Positions 55,373-64,000 of a stretch of 64,000 nucleotides of DNA are shown here, piece by piece. A program made the translations under genes and the position numbers. Where the stretch lies: NCBI RefSeq assembly GCF_017916515.1, contig NZ_JAFMTA010000001.1, forward strand, positions 2,283,127 to 2,347,126. Direction: 5' to 3'. The DNA comes from Naasia sp. SYSU D00948. Lineage in GTDB: Bacteria; Actinomycetota; Actinomycetes; Actinomycetales; Microbacteriaceae. The notes under the pieces are model-generated. The model was given only the letters and a program-made list of their open reading frames with translations, was not told the origin of the DNA and searched no databases. Each line of letters starts with the position of its first letter. Position 1 is the stretch's first letter.

Positions 55373-56296
55373 CTAGCCCTTCACGCTTCCGCTGGCCAGC
55401 CCCGTCTGCCAGTACCGCTGCAGGAACAGGAACGCGACGATCAGCGGGACGATCGAGACGAGGGACCCGGTGATCACCGTCGAGAAGAGCGCCTGCGCCC
55501 CGCCGCCCGCGGAGGCGGCGGCCTGGAGCTGCGCGAGCCCCACCGTCAGCGGGTAGAGCTCCGAGCTGTTCAACATGATCAGGGGCAGGAAGTAGTTGTT
55601 CCACGTGCCCACGAGGGCGAAGAGGAACACGGTCACGAGCCCCGGCCCGAGCAGCCGCATCCCGACCTGCCAGAAGATGCGCGCCTCGCCTGCCCCGTCG
55701 ACCCGCGCCGCCTCGATGAGGGTGTCCGGGATCGCGTCCGCCGCGTAGACCCGCATCAGGTAGACCCCGAACGGGCTGACGAGCGACGGGATGATGATCG
55801 CCCACGGCGTGTCCGTGAGCCCGGCGCGTGCGAACAGCAGGTAGGTCGGCAGCGCGAGCGCCGTGAGCGGGATCATGATGGCCCCGAGCGTCAGGCTGAA
55901 GAGCGCCTTGCGGCCCGGGAAGTCGTACTTCGCGAACGCGTACCCCGCCATGGCCGCCAGCAGCGTCGCGCCCAGCGCGGAGACCACCGAGTAGAGCACC
56001 GTGTTGAGGATCCAGCGGCCGAAGATCCCGCCGCGGACCCCGAACAGCGTCTGCAGGTTCTCCATCAGGTTGAAGTCGCCGCCGAACCACAGGCCGAAGG
56101 TGGAGAAGAGGGCCGAGTTGCTCTTCGTGGACGAGACGAGCAGCCACCACAGGGGGAGGACGAAGTACAGCACGCAGATCCACAGCAGCACCGTGAGCAG
56201 CAGGCTCCGCCGCCGCTGCGGGTCGAATCGGCGCGTGCGGCGGGTGTCCGCGACTTCCTGAACCGGCACGGTGGCCCGGGCATCGATCGAGGTCAT
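55373..56296 (-). CDS. Carbohydrate ABC transporter permease (MalG-like)
   Basis: 307 residues, six helices. EAA loop: EAARVDGAGEARIFWQVGM (about 193-211). N-terminal basic segment, then LLTVLLWICVLYFVLPLWWLLVSSTK. It pairs with the upstream permease, with which its start overlaps by 4 nt. No dedicated ATPase is in the operon, so a shared MsiK-type ATPase is expected, as for many actinobacterial sugar importers. Confidence 0.93.
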   Translation of the reverse strand: MTSIDARATVPVQEVADTRRTRRFDPQRRRSLLLTVLLWICVLYFVLPLWWLLVSSTKSNSALFSTFGLWFGGDFNLMENLQTLFGVRGGIFGRWILNTVLYSVVSALGATLLAAMAGYAFAKYDFPGRKALFSLTLGAIMIPLTALALPTYLLFARAGLTDTPWAIIIPSLVSPFGVYLMRVYAADAIPDTLIEAARVDGAGEARIFWQVGMRLLGPGLVTVFLFALVGTWNNYFLPLIMLNSSELYPLTVGLAQLQAAASAGGGAQALFSTVITGSLVSIVPLIVAFLFLQRYWQTGLASGSVKG

Positions 56297-57249
56297 GATG
56301 CGGCCCTTTCCCGGCGCTCGCGGCGCTCTGTGCCGAGCTGGACGATGTACGAGGTCACGGCGATGACGATCCCCAGCAGGAAGGCGAGCGCCGCCGCGTA
56401 GTTCAGCTCGCGGTTGAGGAACGCGACGTTGTACGCGTAGTAGTTCGGGAGGATCGAGTTCGTGATCGCCTCACCCGCGATCGCATTGAGGAGGCTCGGC
56501 TCGGCGAAGAGCTGGAAGGTGCCGATGATCGAGAAGATCACGGTCAACAGGATCGCCGGGCGGATGGCCGGGATCTTGACGCTCCACGCCACCCGGAACT
56601 GTCCTGCTCCGTCGATCTCCGCCGCCTCGTAGAGCTCCGACGGGATCGACCGCAGGGCGGCGTACATGATGATCATGTTGTAGCCGACGAACTCCCACGT
56701 GACGATGTTCATCATCGCGTAGAGGATCGAGTCCCGGGTCAGGAACTCGGGAGTGCCGAGACCCACTCCCCGTGCCAGCTGGGCGATGGGACCGAAGTCC
56801 GGCCCGTAGAGATAGCCCCACATGAGGGTCGCGACGACCGCGGGCACGGCGTACGGCATGAAGATGAGCAGACGGATCGCCTTCGACCCGCGAGCCCTCG
56901 CGGAATCGAGCGCGAGGGCGAAGAGCAGAGCCAGGACGAGCATGATCGGCACCTGGATGACGAAGAAGAGTGCAGCCCGGCCGATGCTGCCCAGGAAGAG
57001 CGGGTCCGTGAGGGCGCGCACGTAGTTGGCGAGCCCGGCGAACGTCTCCCCGCCGACCAGCCGGCTCTCGAACAGGCTGAGGTAGCCCGAGTAGGCGAGC
57101 GGAACGATCAGCATCGCGACGAACACGACGAAGAAGGGCAGGACGAACAGGTACGCCGCGACGTTCTGCCGGCGCTTGGCGGTGCTCGCCTGCCGTTTGG
57201 GCGGTGAGGTGGCGGGGCGCTCGGCGGTGAGCGCCGTCGAAGAGGTCAC
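56293..57249 (-). CDS. Carbohydrate ABC transporter permease (MalF-like)
   Basis: 318 residues. About six helices; EAA loop EAAEIDGAGQFRVAWSVKIP (about 206-225). The N-terminus (NVAAYLFVLPFFVVFVAML) is typical. It is separated from the binding-protein gene by 76 nt containing a strong hairpin. Confidence 0.93.
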   Translation of the reverse strand: MTSSTALTAERPATSPPKRQASTAKRRQNVAAYLFVLPFFVVFVAMLIVPLAYSGYLSLFESRLVGGETFAGLANYVRALTDPLFLGSIGRAALFFVIQVPIMLVLALLFALALDSARARGSKAIRLLIFMPYAVPAVVATLMWGYLYGPDFGPIAQLARGVGLGTPEFLTRDSILYAMMNIVTWEFVGYNMIIMYAALRSIPSELYEAAEIDGAGQFRVAWSVKIPAIRPAILLTVIFSIIGTFQLFAEPSLLNAIAGEAITNSILPNYYAYNVAFLNRELNYAAALAFLLGIVIAVTSYIVQLGTERRERRERAAS

Positions 57250-57288
57250 AGCTGCTCCTGTGGGGTGCGGAGGGTGGAAGAGGCCGGA

Positions 57289-57319
57289 GCGGGGCGCCCG
57301 CCGGACACGGGCGCCCCGC
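57289..57319 (-). promoter_or_regulatory. Intercistronic hairpin after binding-protein gene
   Basis: Perfect 12-bp stem (57289-57300 / 57308-57319, GCGGGGCGCCCG and complement), 7-nt loop, 6 nt after the binding-protein stop. Such hairpins commonly raise binding-protein mRNA over the permeases by partial termination or 3' protection. Confidence 0.7.
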
Positions 57320-57325
57320 GGAGCG

Positions 57326-58675
57326 TCACTCGACGGTGAAGCCCTGGTCCTCGGCGTAGCTCACGAGCTGGTCCTGCCACTCGTCGAGCGCGGCCGCGAT
57401 GTCGCCCTTGCCGGCGATCACCGGTGCCATCGTGTCCTCGTAGCTGGAGTACACGTACTCCATGAACGGCAGCCACTGGAAGTCGGTGTCGACGGTCTCC
57501 GAGATCTCCGCGAAGAGCGCGTTCACCTGCTGGCCGCCGTAGAACTCCGACTCCTGCTCGAGGAACGCCGGGTCCTCGAGCACCGAGTTCTGGGGCGGGA
57601 AGAGGAACTGCTCGGTCGCCAGCTTGAGAGCGGACTCCTCGTCGTGGTTGATGAACTTCGTCAGCTCGTACGCGGCGATCGGGTTCTCGCTCGAGGCGAG
57701 CACCGCGTCGGACGAGCCGCCCCAGTTGCCCGAGACCTGCTGGCCCTCCTCCCACTGCGGAAGCGGTGCGGCTCGCCAGAGACCGGACGTGCCCTCCGCC
57801 GTGCCCTGGAGGAACACCGGGCCCCACGCCGCCGTCAGCCAGCCGGCGTACTTGCCGTTCGCGAGGCCCTGGTACCACTGGTCGTTGAAGTCGACGTCCG
57901 TGGAGATCAGGTCCTGCTGGATCAGGTCGGTCCAGTACGCGGCGACCTCCTTCGCCTCGTCGCTGTTGACGTTGATGCTGACGGTCTCCTGGCCGTCGTA
58001 CGCGAAGGGCTTCGCGCCGGCCTGCCAGAAGAACCCGATGAGCTGCCCCGCCTGCGTGGCCCCGAGGTTCGAGATGTACGACCCCGTGGCGTCCTTCACG
58101 GCCCGCGCGGCGGTCGCGTACTCCTCCCAGGTCCCCGGAGGCTCGGTGATCCCGGCCTGGCTGAAGATGTCCTCGCGGTAGAGGTGACCCATCGGACCGA
58201 CGTCCTGCGGGATGCCCCAGACCGCCTCGTCCGGCGCGACCTGCTTCCAGGCCCACTCCACGTAGTCGCCCGAGAGGTCGCCCGCGCCGTACGGCGAGAG
58301 GTCGAGCAGGGACTCGGTGAGCACGAAGGAGGGGATGTACTGGTACTCGATCTGTGCGACGTCCGGCGCGCCTTCGCCCGCCTCCAGCGCGCTGCGCAGC
58401 TTCTGGTAGTGCGGCAGGCCCTGTCCCACGTTCTCGACGGTCACGTCGATCTCCGGGTACTTCTCCTCGAACAGGGCGACCTCGTTCTCGATGTCGGGCA
58501 CCCAGGTCCAGAAGGTGAGCTCGGTCGGGGTGTTGAGGGCCTCCTCGATCTCCTCCTCGGAGGCGGGCCCCGCCTGTCCGCCGTTCTCGGCGGGTCCTGA
58601 GCAGCCGGTCATCGCCACCGCGGCCGCGACCGCGAAAGCACCCAGCGCCGTTGCTGTTCTGCGTGAGGTTCTCAT
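57326..58675 (-). CDS. Sugar-binding lipoprotein of ABC importer
   Basis: 449 residues. Signal with lipobox MTGC (Cys25). The mature protein is an extracellular solute-binding family 1 fold: LTFWTWVPDIENEVALFEEKYPEIDVTVENVG, WGIPQDVGPMGHLYREDIF, and many Trp/Tyr residues typical of sugar stacking. With the two permeases it imports an oligosaccharide, probably a beta-galactoside given the flanking GH42 genes. ATG overlaps the GH42 stop (ATGA). Confidence 0.93.
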   Translation of the reverse strand: MRTSRRTATALGAFAVAAAVAMTGCSGPAENGGQAGPASEEEIEEALNTPTELTFWTWVPDIENEVALFEEKYPEIDVTVENVGQGLPHYQKLRSALEAGEGAPDVAQIEYQYIPSFVLTESLLDLSPYGAGDLSGDYVEWAWKQVAPDEAVWGIPQDVGPMGHLYREDIFSQAGITEPPGTWEEYATAARAVKDATGSYISNLGATQAGQLIGFFWQAGAKPFAYDGQETVSINVNSDEAKEVAAYWTDLIQQDLISTDVDFNDQWYQGLANGKYAGWLTAAWGPVFLQGTAEGTSGLWRAAPLPQWEEGQQVSGNWGGSSDAVLASSENPIAAYELTKFINHDEESALKLATEQFLFPPQNSVLEDPAFLEQESEFYGGQQVNALFAEISETVDTDFQWLPFMEYVYSSYEDTMAPVIAGKGDIAAALDEWQDQLVSYAEDQGFTVE

Positions 58676-60810
58676 CGTGTTCTTTCGGTGGAAGGGACGG
58701 GGGACTCGGGCGAGTCCTCCGGGATCTCGAAGGCGAGCGCTGCCCGCGGTTCGAGGGTCACGGTCGCTCCGGCGCCGTGGCGGTCCCCGGAGACGAGGTC
58801 GAGGAGCGGGGCGGGAGCCACCACCGCGGCCGGCTCGGCCGACCAGTTCGCGACGAAGGCGACGCGCCCGCGGCCGGTGCGTCCCGTGGAGACGGTGACG
58901 GAGGCGGGCGCCTGCCAGTGCGCATGGACCGTGTCGGGCACGAGCCAGCGGCCGACGCTGCGGGCGAGGGCCGGGTCCGGGACGGTGCCGAGATAGCTGA
59001 CGCGCCCGCGGCCGTGCGCCCGGGTGGTCAGGGCGGCGCGCGCGCCGAGCTCCGTCGGGGCGTACTCGAGCAGCACGTCGGCGTCGTCGACCTCCAGCAC
59101 GTCGACCCAGTCGGTGCCGGCCGCGCCCGGCTCGAGGTCGAGGACCGCCGACGTCGCGGTGACGGGAAGCGGCTCGGAGAGGTTGCTGTACTCGTCGTAG
59201 TGAACTCCGGCCGGCTCCGCGAGGATGTGGGGCGCCACGGCGAGGCGCGCCCGCGCCAGCTCGTCCCCGTAGCCGGTGCGGATGCCGACGACCAGGTGAC
59301 CGCCCGCCTCCGCATACCGGACCAGCGCCTCGAGGACCGCGTCCTCGGCGACGTACGCGGCGGGGGCGACGAGGACGGGGAACCGGCGTGCGAGCTCCTC
59401 GGGGTCCGCCTGGAGGAACTGGCGGAGGTGCTGGACCCGGAGCTGGGCGCCCGCCTCGAACAGTCCGCGGTAGAACGACTCGAAGATCTTCAGGTAGGCG
59501 CCCGGGTCGGGGTCCCCGTTCGGCAGCGCGAGCGGCGGGTGGAACTCGAACGACCACTTCGTGTCGGTGGAGTAGAGGAGGAGCGCGTCCGCGTCCGGCT
59601 CGTAGTCGTCCAGGGCCGGCCCGATCGCCTTCAGGGCGGCACCCAGCTCCGTCACCTCCCGGTAGATCCGCCCCGGCCGCTGGCTGTGCGGCAGGACGCC
59701 GCCCCAGTAGGTCTCGGTGCCGAAATGCAGCGTGTGCCAGTGCCAGTACTCGACCATGCGGCCGCCGCGGGCGAGCAGCGCGAACGCGGCCTGCTTGAGC
59801 TGCCCCGGGTAGGGCGGGTGGTTCTGCCAGGGGCCGCCGATCGACTGGGCGTCCGTCTCCGTCACGAGGTACTGCGCCTGGGCGGACGACCAGGCGCGGT
59901 CGCCCCACTGGAAGAGGGCCCACACGCCGGTGTGCCACCACGGCTTCTCCCGGGGCACGTCGACACCGGCCGTGAGCCCGTCCTGCATCTTGTAGTAGGG
60001 GTTCCCGGCGACGACGTCGAGGGGACCGACCAGCTCGTCGTCGGACACCTGCGGGCGCGAGTACGAGATGCACGTGGTGATGAACTGGTCCTCGCGCGCG
60101 TACTGGCGGACGAGGTCCGCCTGCCACGCCATGAGGTCGGTGGCGAGCGTGCCCTGGAAGCGGCGCCACTCGAGCTGGTACTGCGGCAGCGAGTTGCCGT
60201 GCGGACGCCAGAGCTCGGACCAGTCGGAGAGGCGGTGCGACCAGTAGACGAGGCCCCACTCCTCGTTGAGCCGCTCGACCGAGCCGTAGCGGCGACGCAG
60301 CCAGTCGACGAAGCGCTGGAACGTCGCCTCGTTGTGGGGGAGCACGTTGCCCGGCTCGTTGTCGACCTGATAGCCGATGACGGCGGGGTGGTCCGCGTAG
60401 CGCTCGACGACCTTCCGCGCGATCCGCTCCGCATAGAAGCGGTACGCCGGGTGGCTCTGGTCCATCTCCTGGCGGGCGCCCCAGCCGATGCGGTTCCCGC
60501 TCGCGGTCTCCGCGGCGATCTCCGGGTGCAGCCGCTGGAGCCAGGGCGGGACCGCGTACGTGGGCGTGCCGAGGATCACGCCGATGCCGCGCTCGTGGGC
60601 CCCGTCGAGGACCGGCTGCAGCCAGTCGAGGTGGAACTCGCCCTCGCGCGGCTCCCAGGTCGACCACACCGACTCGCCGACACGGATGACGGTGAATCCC
60701 GCGTCCCGCATGAGGTCGAGGTCCCGCTCCAGGGTGCCGCTGGGCTGGTACTCGGCGTAGTAGGCGGCGCCGAAGAGGACGCCCGAGAAGCGCGGATTGC
60801 CTGTCACCAT
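58672..60810 (-). CDS. GH42 beta-galactosidase (non-zinc type), first gene of operon
   Basis: 712 residues. GAAYYAEYQPSGTLERDLDLMRDAGFTVIRVGESVWS start, acid/base Glu152 in YQVDNEPGN, nucleophile Glu318 in YLVTETDAQS, then the trimerisation domain and a C-terminal beta domain. The Cys cluster of the other GH42 is absent, and the C-terminal domain is longer. The two enzymes are therefore from different GH42 subgroups and may split different linkages. No signal peptide. Confidence 0.94.
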   Translation of the reverse strand: MVTGNPRFSGVLFGAAYYAEYQPSGTLERDLDLMRDAGFTVIRVGESVWSTWEPREGEFHLDWLQPVLDGAHERGIGVILGTPTYAVPPWLQRLHPEIAAETASGNRIGWGARQEMDQSHPAYRFYAERIARKVVERYADHPAVIGYQVDNEPGNVLPHNEATFQRFVDWLRRRYGSVERLNEEWGLVYWSHRLSDWSELWRPHGNSLPQYQLEWRRFQGTLATDLMAWQADLVRQYAREDQFITTCISYSRPQVSDDELVGPLDVVAGNPYYKMQDGLTAGVDVPREKPWWHTGVWALFQWGDRAWSSAQAQYLVTETDAQSIGGPWQNHPPYPGQLKQAAFALLARGGRMVEYWHWHTLHFGTETYWGGVLPHSQRPGRIYREVTELGAALKAIGPALDDYEPDADALLLYSTDTKWSFEFHPPLALPNGDPDPGAYLKIFESFYRGLFEAGAQLRVQHLRQFLQADPEELARRFPVLVAPAAYVAEDAVLEALVRYAEAGGHLVVGIRTGYGDELARARLAVAPHILAEPAGVHYDEYSNLSEPLPVTATSAVLDLEPGAAGTDWVDVLEVDDADVLLEYAPTELGARAALTTRAHGRGRVSYLGTVPDPALARSVGRWLVPDTVHAHWQAPASVTVSTGRTGRGRVAFVANWSAEPAAVVAPAPLLDLVSGDRHGAGATVTLEPRAALAFEIPEDSPESPVPSTERTR

Positions 60811-60824
60811 CGACTCTTTCCGGC

Positions 60825-60844
60825 CGATGTTTTCGGAAACATCG
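60825..60844. promoter_or_regulatory. LacI-family operator of galactoside operon
   Basis: CGATGTTT-TCGG-AAACATCG, a 20-bp palindrome with perfect 8-bp arms, 15 nt upstream of the first GH42 start, between it and lacI. TGTTT..AAACA is the usual core for actinobacterial sugar-responsive LacI repressors. Confidence 0.88.
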
Positions 60845-60897
60845 ACGCTCGGGCCAGCGTAGCCAGGGCGCCCGCGGGCGGCAATACCCCCGTGGCG

Positions 60898-61890
60898 TCA
60901 GAGTCGCCGAGTGGACTTCCGCACGACGAGCTCGGGGACCGCGAGCATCGGCGCCACGTCGGAGCCGGACTCCTCGATCCGCGCGATGAGCGTCTCGACG
61001 ATGTACTCGCCCTCGGCCTCGAAGTTGATCGCGACGGTCGTGAGCGGCGGGCGGAGGAACCTCGCCTCCGGCATGTCGTCGGTCCCGATGACGCTCACGT
61101 CCTCGGGCACGGCGCGTCCGTCGCGCTCCAGGGCGGAGATGACGCCGATCGCCATGCTGTCGTTGGCGGCCGCGACCGCCGAGACCTCACGGTCGTGGAG
61201 CGGCAGCGCCGTCCACGCCGCGTCGCCGGACGCGGCGGACCAGTCGCCGGCCTGCACCCACGCCACGTGCCCCCCGTGGGTCCGCACCTCGTCGACGAAG
61301 CCGCTCAGTCTCTTCTCCGCGGCGACCCAGGACCGCGGCCCGCTGACGTAGCCGACCCGCCGGTGCCCGAGATCGAGGAGATGCTGTGCGGCCAGGCGGC
61401 CCGCGCGCTCGTTCGCCGACATCGTGTCGCCCCAGGCGACCATGCTCGCGTCGATCAGGAGCGGGAGGTCGAGCGCCCGGCTGCGCAGCGTCGCGAGCAC
61501 CGCCTCGGTCTGAGCGGTCGCGATCACTCCGGCGACCTGGTGCTCGAGGACGATCGAGAGAGCCGTCTCGACCGAGGCCGCATCGTCACCGGTCATGGAC
61601 ACGATGTCGAGGACGTAGCCGCGGTCCCGGGCGGCCTTCGTTGCGCCCGCGATGATCCGGGCGGGCCCCGCCTGCTCGAGCCGGTGGGCGAGGACGCCGA
61701 TCCGGTTGGTGCGCTTCGCCTTGAGCAGGCGGGCGGCCGAGTTCGGGCGGTACTCGAGCTCGTCGAGGGCGTCCTGCACGCGCTCGCGGGTCTCCGGGCG
61801 GATGCCCTGGTATCCGTGCAGGTACCGGCTCACCGTCTGGTGCGACACGCCCGCACGCCGGGCGACGTCGTAGATGGTGGGGGCCTTCAC
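60898..61890 (-). CDS. LacI-family repressor of the galactoside operon
   Basis: 330 residues. HTH TIYDVARRAGVSHQTVSRYLHG with the hinge RPNSAARLLKAKRTNRIGV, then the periplasmic-binding-protein-like sensor domain (IGTDDMPEARFLRPPLTTV near 265-285). Adjacency to the operon and to the 60825 operator makes it the likely regulator. GTG 61890 is placed 7 nt after a TATCAA box. Confidence 0.92.
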   Translation of the reverse strand: MKAPTIYDVARRAGVSHQTVSRYLHGYQGIRPETRERVQDALDELEYRPNSAARLLKAKRTNRIGVLAHRLEQAGPARIIAGATKAARDRGYVLDIVSMTGDDAASVETALSIVLEHQVAGVIATAQTEAVLATLRSRALDLPLLIDASMVAWGDTMSANERAGRLAAQHLLDLGHRRVGYVSGPRSWVAAEKRLSGFVDEVRTHGGHVAWVQAGDWSAASGDAAWTALPLHDREVSAVAAANDSMAIGVISALERDGRAVPEDVSVIGTDDMPEARFLRPPLTTVAINFEAEGEYIVETLIARIEESGSDVAPMLAVPELVVRKSTRRL

Positions 61891-61897
61891 GGGTTAA

Positions 61898-61912
61898 TTG
61901 ATAGCGCTCCCG
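61898..61912 (-). promoter_or_regulatory. lacI promoter with overlapping GGGAGCGCT half-palindrome
   Basis: Minus strand: CGGGAGCGCTATCAA, with TATCAA as -10 (N7 to the GTG). GGGAGCGCT matches one side of the CebR/CelR-type operator TGGGAGCGCTCCCA; the other half is degenerate. Control by a second LacI-type regulator or autoregulation is possible. Confidence 0.45.
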
Positions 61913-61985
61913 GGGCCGGGCGGTACCTCCCTTTTCGCGGGGAGCGCGGTCCTCCGCGGCCTGGGGACGGGCCGCGCCCCCGTGT

Positions 61986-61991
61986 TACCCT
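61986..61991 (+). promoter_or_regulatory. -10 box TACCCT of leuA leader transcript
   Basis: TACCCT-N6-GTG, with the GTG at 61998 as first codon of the leader peptide. The predicted transcript starts on the GTG. Confidence 0.65.
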
Positions 61992-61997
61992 GGGCCC

Positions 61998-62045
61998 GTG
62001 CTTCTCGTGGGTGCGCTTCTCCTTAGCCGCCGCGACGGGTCCTAG
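61998..62045 (+). CDS. leuA leader peptide (Leu-rich, 15 residues)
   Basis: GTG start then LLVGALLLSRRDGS and TAG. Five of 15 residues are Leu (CTT/CTC codons), four of the five being CTT-CTC or CTC-CTT pairs. Leaderless start 6 nt after TACCCT. The 3' end of the peptide (codons RRDG) forms the left arm of a hairpin. Position before leuA and Leu content fit attenuation by leucine supply, as described for actinobacterial leuA genes; the mechanism here is inferred. Confidence 0.72.
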   Translation: MLLVGALLLSRRDGS

Positions 62046-62068
62046 TTCTCAGGCCTTCCCCGTCGCGG
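62030..62068 (+). promoter_or_regulatory. Attenuator hairpin in leuA leader
   Basis: CCGCGACGGG (62030-62039) pairs with CCCGTCGCGG (62059-62068). A ribosome stalled on the Leu codons would leave the left arm free; one finishing the peptide would cover it. No U-run follows, so Rho or ribosome-access control is as likely as intrinsic termination. Confidence 0.65.
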
Positions 62069-62087
62069 AGAGTTCGCGAGCGCCTGA

Positions 62088-63878
<1,791 letters not shown>

Positions 63879-63887
63879 CCTGTGGGT

Positions 63888-63917
63888 ACGGTTGCCGCTC
63901 GGTGCAGCGGCGACCGT
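63888..63917 (+). terminator. Hairpin terminator of leuA
   Basis: ACGGTTGCCGCT pairs with AGCGGCGACCGT (12 bp, one G-U), 6-nt loop, 9 nt after the leuA stop. The remaining 83 nt to the window end hold no recognisable gene. Confidence 0.75.
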
Positions 63918-64000
63918 CCCTCGCGCGATGGCGCAGCGGGGCCGTTCCCTCGCCCTCAACAGGCAGAATCTTCGCCGACAGGCTTCCGACCCACGCTCGG

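Noticed and set aside
63918-64000. Start of another gene at the window end
   Set aside because: Too short to judge; no ribosome site or recognisable peptide.

Overview
The window is very GC-rich actinobacterial chromosome. Gene order (comEA-comEC-holA-rpsT-lepA-hemW-hrcA-dnaJ-rsmE-hinT-phoH-ybeY-corC-era-leuA), frequent GTG starts, 4-nt ATGA/GTGA couplings and CIRCE plus HAIR heat-shock operators fit the Micrococcales, most likely Microbacteriaceae. The genus cannot be fixed from sequence alone. I see no tRNA or rRNA gene, CRISPR array, transposase or integrase.

Layout. 0-1.5 kb: start of a Clp/Hsp100 unfoldase under a HAIR (HspR) operator. 1.7-12.8 kb: accessory and housekeeping mix with a proton-pump-type microbial rhodopsin, a J-domain/NERD protein, EI24 and FUSC membrane proteins, a 2H phosphoesterase, an acyl-CoA dehydrogenase-like enzyme, a UbiA prenyltransferase, a NagZ-like lipoprotein, an AlkZ-like protein, and a TetR/alpha-beta-hydrolase divergon with a visible operator. 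12.8-19.6 kb: a zwf-like gene, an App1 phosphatase, a TetR gene and a four-gene osmoprotectant (OpuC-type) ABC operon. 19.6-34.4 kb: DedA, divergent pabC/pabB, leuS, comEA-comEC, a low-GC gene inserted at the 3' end of comEC, holA, rhodanese, rpsT, an aminotransferase and a NUDIX protein. 34.5-49.4 kb: lepA, hemW, paired DUF4870 genes and the core hrcA-dnaJ-rsmE / hinT-phoH-ybeY-corC-era block. 49.5-61.9 kb: an accessory block with an esterase plus MprF-like pair and a LacI-controlled beta-galactoside operon with two different GH42 enzymes around an ABC importer. 62.0-63.9 kb: leuA behind a Leu-rich leader peptide and hairpin.

Regulation. Many genes have a TANNNT box 6-7 nt before an ATG/GTG that lacks a Shine-Dalgarno, which indicates leaderless transcription (often exactly TAGGCT-N6-start). 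The clearest case is the 17-nt palindrome between pabC and pabB, where each -10 box abuts or overlaps the other gene's start codon. Heat-shock control is dual: HspR/HAIR on clp and HrcA/CIRCE on hrcA-dnaJ.

Most notable non-genic structure: (i) a 34-bp direct repeat flanking a lower-GC single-gene segment at the comEC 3' end, with the displaced old comEC tail still readable before holA; (ii) three copies of a 59-bp palindrome (23-nt arms, always a 13-nt loop) with compensatory changes, each just after a gene end; (iii) two 80-bp palindromic elements in opposite orientation on either side of hemW; (iv) three convergent gene pairs whose stops share one CTAG.
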